NCBI GenBank assembly: GCA_016712505.1
Contig: JADJQY010000001.1
Location: forward strand, 991,322 to 1,055,321
Origin: Candidatus Eiseniibacteriota bacterium
Lineage (GTDB): Bacteria > Eisenbacteria > RBG-16-71-46 > CAIMUX01
Direction: 5' to 3'
DNA length: 64,000 nucleotides
Under the pieces are notes generated by a model. It made no database searches and was not told where the DNA came from. It was given only the letters and a program-made list of their open reading frames with translations. Shown here piece after piece: positions 61,972-64,000 of the stretch; the stretch's first letter is position 1; each line of letters starts with the position of its first letter. Both the position numbers and the translations under genes were made by a program.

Positions 61972-62361
61972 ATGACCTGGCGGGACGATCAGCGCTACGC
62001 CGTGCGGGAGCTCGGTCATCTGCTCCTGAGCGAGGGCCGGGCCGACCTCGCGCGGGTCCTCTTCGAGGGGTTGGTTGCAGTCGATCCCGATGACGCCTGG
62101 TCCAGGATCGCGCTGGCCGCCAGCTATCGCCTCGAGAAGCGGTACGTCGAGGCGAGCGGAGAGCTGGATGAGGCGCTCAAGCGGGAACCGCAATCGATCG
62201 AAGCGGCCCTCTCCCTGGGCGAGGTCGCCCTGCTCGACGGGCGCGCCCAGGAGGCCAAGGGGGTCGCGGCCATGGTCGAGTATATGGCCCGGAGTCAAAC
62301 GCTCTCCGAGCCGCTGAAACTGCGGGTGCGGCGACTCGCCCGCGCCTGTTCCGGACGCTGA
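61972..62361 (+). CDS. TPR protein, candidate T3SS chaperone
   Basis: 129 residues from the ATG at 61972 (a GTG at 61966 is in frame). There are three TPR-like repeats (GRADLARVLFEGLVAVDPDD, RYVEASGELDEALKREPQSI, GRAQEAKGVAAMVEYMARSQ). It resembles in size and repeat number the TPR gene at 22871. TPR proteins of this type bind T3SS needle or translocator proteins. The likely partner is the small protein encoded 13 bases upstream. Confidence 0.7.
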   Translation: MTWRDDQRYAVRELGHLLLSEGRADLARVLFEGLVAVDPDDAWSRIALAASYRLEKRYVEASGELDEALKREPQSIEAALSLGEVALLDGRAQEAKGVAAMVEYMARSQTLSEPLKLRVRRLARACSGR

Positions 62362-62392
62362 GCGTCGAATGCTCTGCCCAAGGAGGATCTGA

Positions 62393-63280
62393 ATGACATC
62401 GGCTCGCAGGGTCGCGGCACTACTCGCTCTGTTCGCACTGGCAGGATGTGATGGCGGCCGGATCGCCGGGGGATGGCGGGAGCAGCCGATCACGGTCGAC
62501 GGCGACGTGAGCGAATGGGCCGGGGCGAGCAGCTACTTCGAGGAGTACCAGGTCAAGGTCGCGGTCCGTAACGACGCGGAGTTCCTCTACGTCGGGCTCA
62601 GCTCGACCGACCCGGTAGTCCTCGGGCGTACCCTCCTCTCCGGGCTGACCGTCTGGTTCGATCCCACAAATCGAAATCAGAAGCAGTTCGGCATCCGATT
62701 CCCGCTCGGGGTCCGCGAAATGGACTTCGACATCGGCGCCGACGGTCGCGTCTTCTCGCCCAAGGAACTGCTCGATCGCTACGCCTCAGCGCCCCTCGAG
62801 TTTCGGGTGATGTCGGGCGAAAACGAGTCGAAGCTCCTGGCTAGCGAGGACGGCGAGGGGATCGCAGTCGCGATGAGCGGCCGAAACGACGTATTGACCT
62901 ACGAACTTCGCGTGCCCCTCGTTTCCGGGCAGGCCGCCCCGCTCGCGATCGGTGCGCCACTCGGATCCGAGCTCGCCGTCGGATTCGAGACGGGGAAGCC
63001 GCCGCGGGGAGTGCTGGTGCGCGAGCGCCCGGGACGTGGTGACCGAGCCCGCCCCGGGGACTCCGGCACCCTGGATGGCCATGACGACGGCGACTCCGAC
63101 TCCGGCGAAGAGGAGAAGCCGGAGGACCGGCTCGATCCCGACATGCAGCCGAGCGGTCCCCCTCCGGACATGGGGCGGAACGAAGGACGACCCGAGCCGT
63201 GGGGCCGCCGGGTCGAAGCGATCGTCCGCACGCTCGACCTCTGGTCGCGGGTGACCCTCAGCACGCCGCCGGCTCCGTAG
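62393..63280 (+). CDS. Lipoprotein with CBM9/DOMON-like N-terminal domain
   Basis: 295 residues from the ATG at 62393 (AAGGAGGATCTG upstream). The lipobox is LFALAGCDG. Residues about 30-200 start with the CBM9-type pattern ITVDGDVSEWAGASSYFEEY and contain VRNDAEFLYVGLSSTDP. A long acidic, Pro-rich tail follows (DGHDDGDSDSGEEEKPEDRL). Probably a surface lipoprotein that binds glycan or haem, as known for related folds. The role here is unknown. Confidence 0.8.
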   Translation: MTSARRVAALLALFALAGCDGGRIAGGWREQPITVDGDVSEWAGASSYFEEYQVKVAVRNDAEFLYVGLSSTDPVVLGRTLLSGLTVWFDPTNRNQKQFGIRFPLGVREMDFDIGADGRVFSPKELLDRYASAPLEFRVMSGENESKLLASEDGEGIAVAMSGRNDVLTYELRVPLVSGQAAPLAIGAPLGSELAVGFETGKPPRGVLVRERPGRGDRARPGDSGTLDGHDDGDSDSGEEEKPEDRLDPDMQPSGPPPDMGRNEGRPEPWGRRVEAIVRTLDLWSRVTLSTPPAP

Positions 63281-63312
63281 GCACGCGATTCGCTGATCGA
63301 GTCTGGTAGGAC

Positions 63313-63347
63313 GCCGGACCGACGGGCCACGCGCCCCGAGGTCCGGC
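63313..63347 (+). terminator. Hairpin after the lipoprotein gene
   Basis: GCCGGACC (63313-63320) pairs with GGTCCGGC (63340-63347) 33 bases after the stop codon. No U-tract follows, so it is only a possible terminator. Confidence 0.35.
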
Positions 63348-63426
63348 CGTTCGCCCCTCCGCTCCGCGCCCGCGAAGTGGTATCCTTGCTCACCCCTTCA
63401 TGTCTTCCCCATTCGAGGAGGTTTTC

Positions 63427-64000
63427 GTGCGTCGATCGGCGCGTCTGTTTCTGGTCGGAACGGCCTTCTTCCTGCTGCCGTTCGCTCCCGCCACGGCGGG
63501 CGTCTCTCCGCAGCTCCGTGCCGCCCTGGACCGGTTCCCATCCTCCCGGCTCGAGACCGGGATCCTGTATGACCGCGTGTTGCCGATGGCGCAGGTGGCC
63601 GATCACGATGGCGGCGCGTCCTCCCGGCCGGTCGCCTGGCGAGAGTACCGGCAGCTCTACGACGAGATGCGTCGGGCCTCGATCGATCCCACGCTCCTCC
63701 CGCCGCTCGAGCTGCGCGGAACCGGTGAATCGATCCGCCTGAGCGGCCTCCACCTCCGGTTCGATCGGTTTCGCGCCGATGCAATCACCTCCGGGGCGCT
63801 GATCGTGGGGGAAGGCCCGGTGCAGGCCGGAGCTGGGGATCCCACCGACACCCACCGCCTGGTGGCGATCGCCGCCACTCCGGCCTACACCTATCGCGGT
63901 GGGAGTGCGCACTTCCGCTTCTCCGCCGCCGACTTCCACACCAACGAGCCAGGTGCCCTCCGTACCATCACGGCCGACCTTGACGACGGTCTCGGACCTC
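63427..64000 (+). CDS. Exported protein of unknown function (5' part only)
   Basis: 191 codons are visible before the right edge. The GTG at 63427 is preferred over the ATG at 63400 because GAGGAGG lies 5 bases before it and it gives a normal signal peptide (RRSARLFLVGTAFFLLPFAP, ending ATAGV). The mature part alternates helix and strand (LRAALDRFPSSRLETGILYD, TYRGGSAHFRFSAADFHTNE). The start resembles exported proteins of Eisenbacteria-type genomes, but no domain was recognised. Confidence 0.6.
   Translation, partial: MRRSARLFLVGTAFFLLPFAPATAGVSPQLRAALDRFPSSRLETGILYDRVLPMAQVADHDGGASSRPVAWREYRQLYDEMRRASIDPTLLPPLELRGTGESIRLSGLHLRFDRFRADAITSGALIVGEGPVQAGAGDPTDTHRLVAIAATPAYTYRGGSAHFRFSAADFHTNEPGALRTITADLDDGLGP

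Overview
The window is a high-GC bacterial chromosome segment (about two-thirds G+C by eye), densely coded on both strands. No rRNA, tRNA, transposase or CRISPR array was recognised. Eight large secreted proteins end in the same FlgD-like/T9SS-type immunoglobulin module, with an xPNP entry motif and a final basic or polar residue after a beta-strand. The window also holds PEGA kinases, CHAT proteases, SBBP propellers and an early-branching-looking type III secretion system (T3SS). Together these suggest an uncultured lineage near the FCB superphylum, such as Candidatus Eisenbacteria, or a myxobacteria-like group. That placement is inference.

Layout: 1-4.5 kb holds tex (partial, minus strand) and a secreted beta-propeller/di-heme cytochrome. 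4.6-10.2 kb is an operon of an ECF-like sigma factor, a small beta-rich protein, a TPR-CHAT protease interrupted by an amber codon, and a subtilisin lipoprotein. 10.3-17.7 kb holds a zinc carboxypeptidase, nhaA, an alpha/beta hydrolase and a membrane glycosyltransferase-like protein. 17.8-22.1 kb holds an FHA protein, a PEGA Ser/Thr kinase and a CsgG-family protein. 22.2-23.9 kb holds small T3SS genes resembling the needle subunit and its chaperones. 24.0-27.0 kb is a TlpA / DUF4266 / DUF3570 / ApbE redox operon. 27.2-36.9 kb holds secreted propellers, molybdate uptake (modABC) with moaD and a MoeB/ThiF protein, and a G8/Ig-domain protein. 37.1-39.5 kb holds a FliA/WhiG-like sigma factor and murJ. 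39.6-44.5 kb is the T3SS operon sctI-J-K-L-N plus an unknown gene. 44.5-55.7 kb holds an SBBP propeller, a GINT1-like propeller, DUF302, selD, a hybrid histidine kinase with a FIST sensor, sctO and a secreted metalloprotease. 55.9-62.4 kb is the T3SS operon sctP-Q-fliO-R-S-T-U plus small genes. 62.4-64 kb holds a lipoprotein and a partial secreted protein.

The T3SS genes are split into four blocks, interleaved with genes for exported proteins. No secretin (SctC), SctD or SctV gene is inside the window. The most striking observation is a repeated promoter-like element, GGCAAC-N17-CGATAA, with identical spacing. It lies upstream of three T3SS blocks and of a small-gene pair beside sctU, and a one-mismatch copy lies upstream of the CsgG-family gene. 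It looks like the regulon signature of this T3SS. Its -10 half and spacing resemble sigma-28 promoters, and a sigma-28-family gene lies 1.7 kb upstream of sctI. Other notable points are a likely frameshift in a C6 run of sctQ together with an internal start for a SctQ-C product, a FliO homologue and a signal-peptide-bearing SctR (flagellar traits in a non-flagellar system), and an in-frame amber codon inside the CHAT domain.
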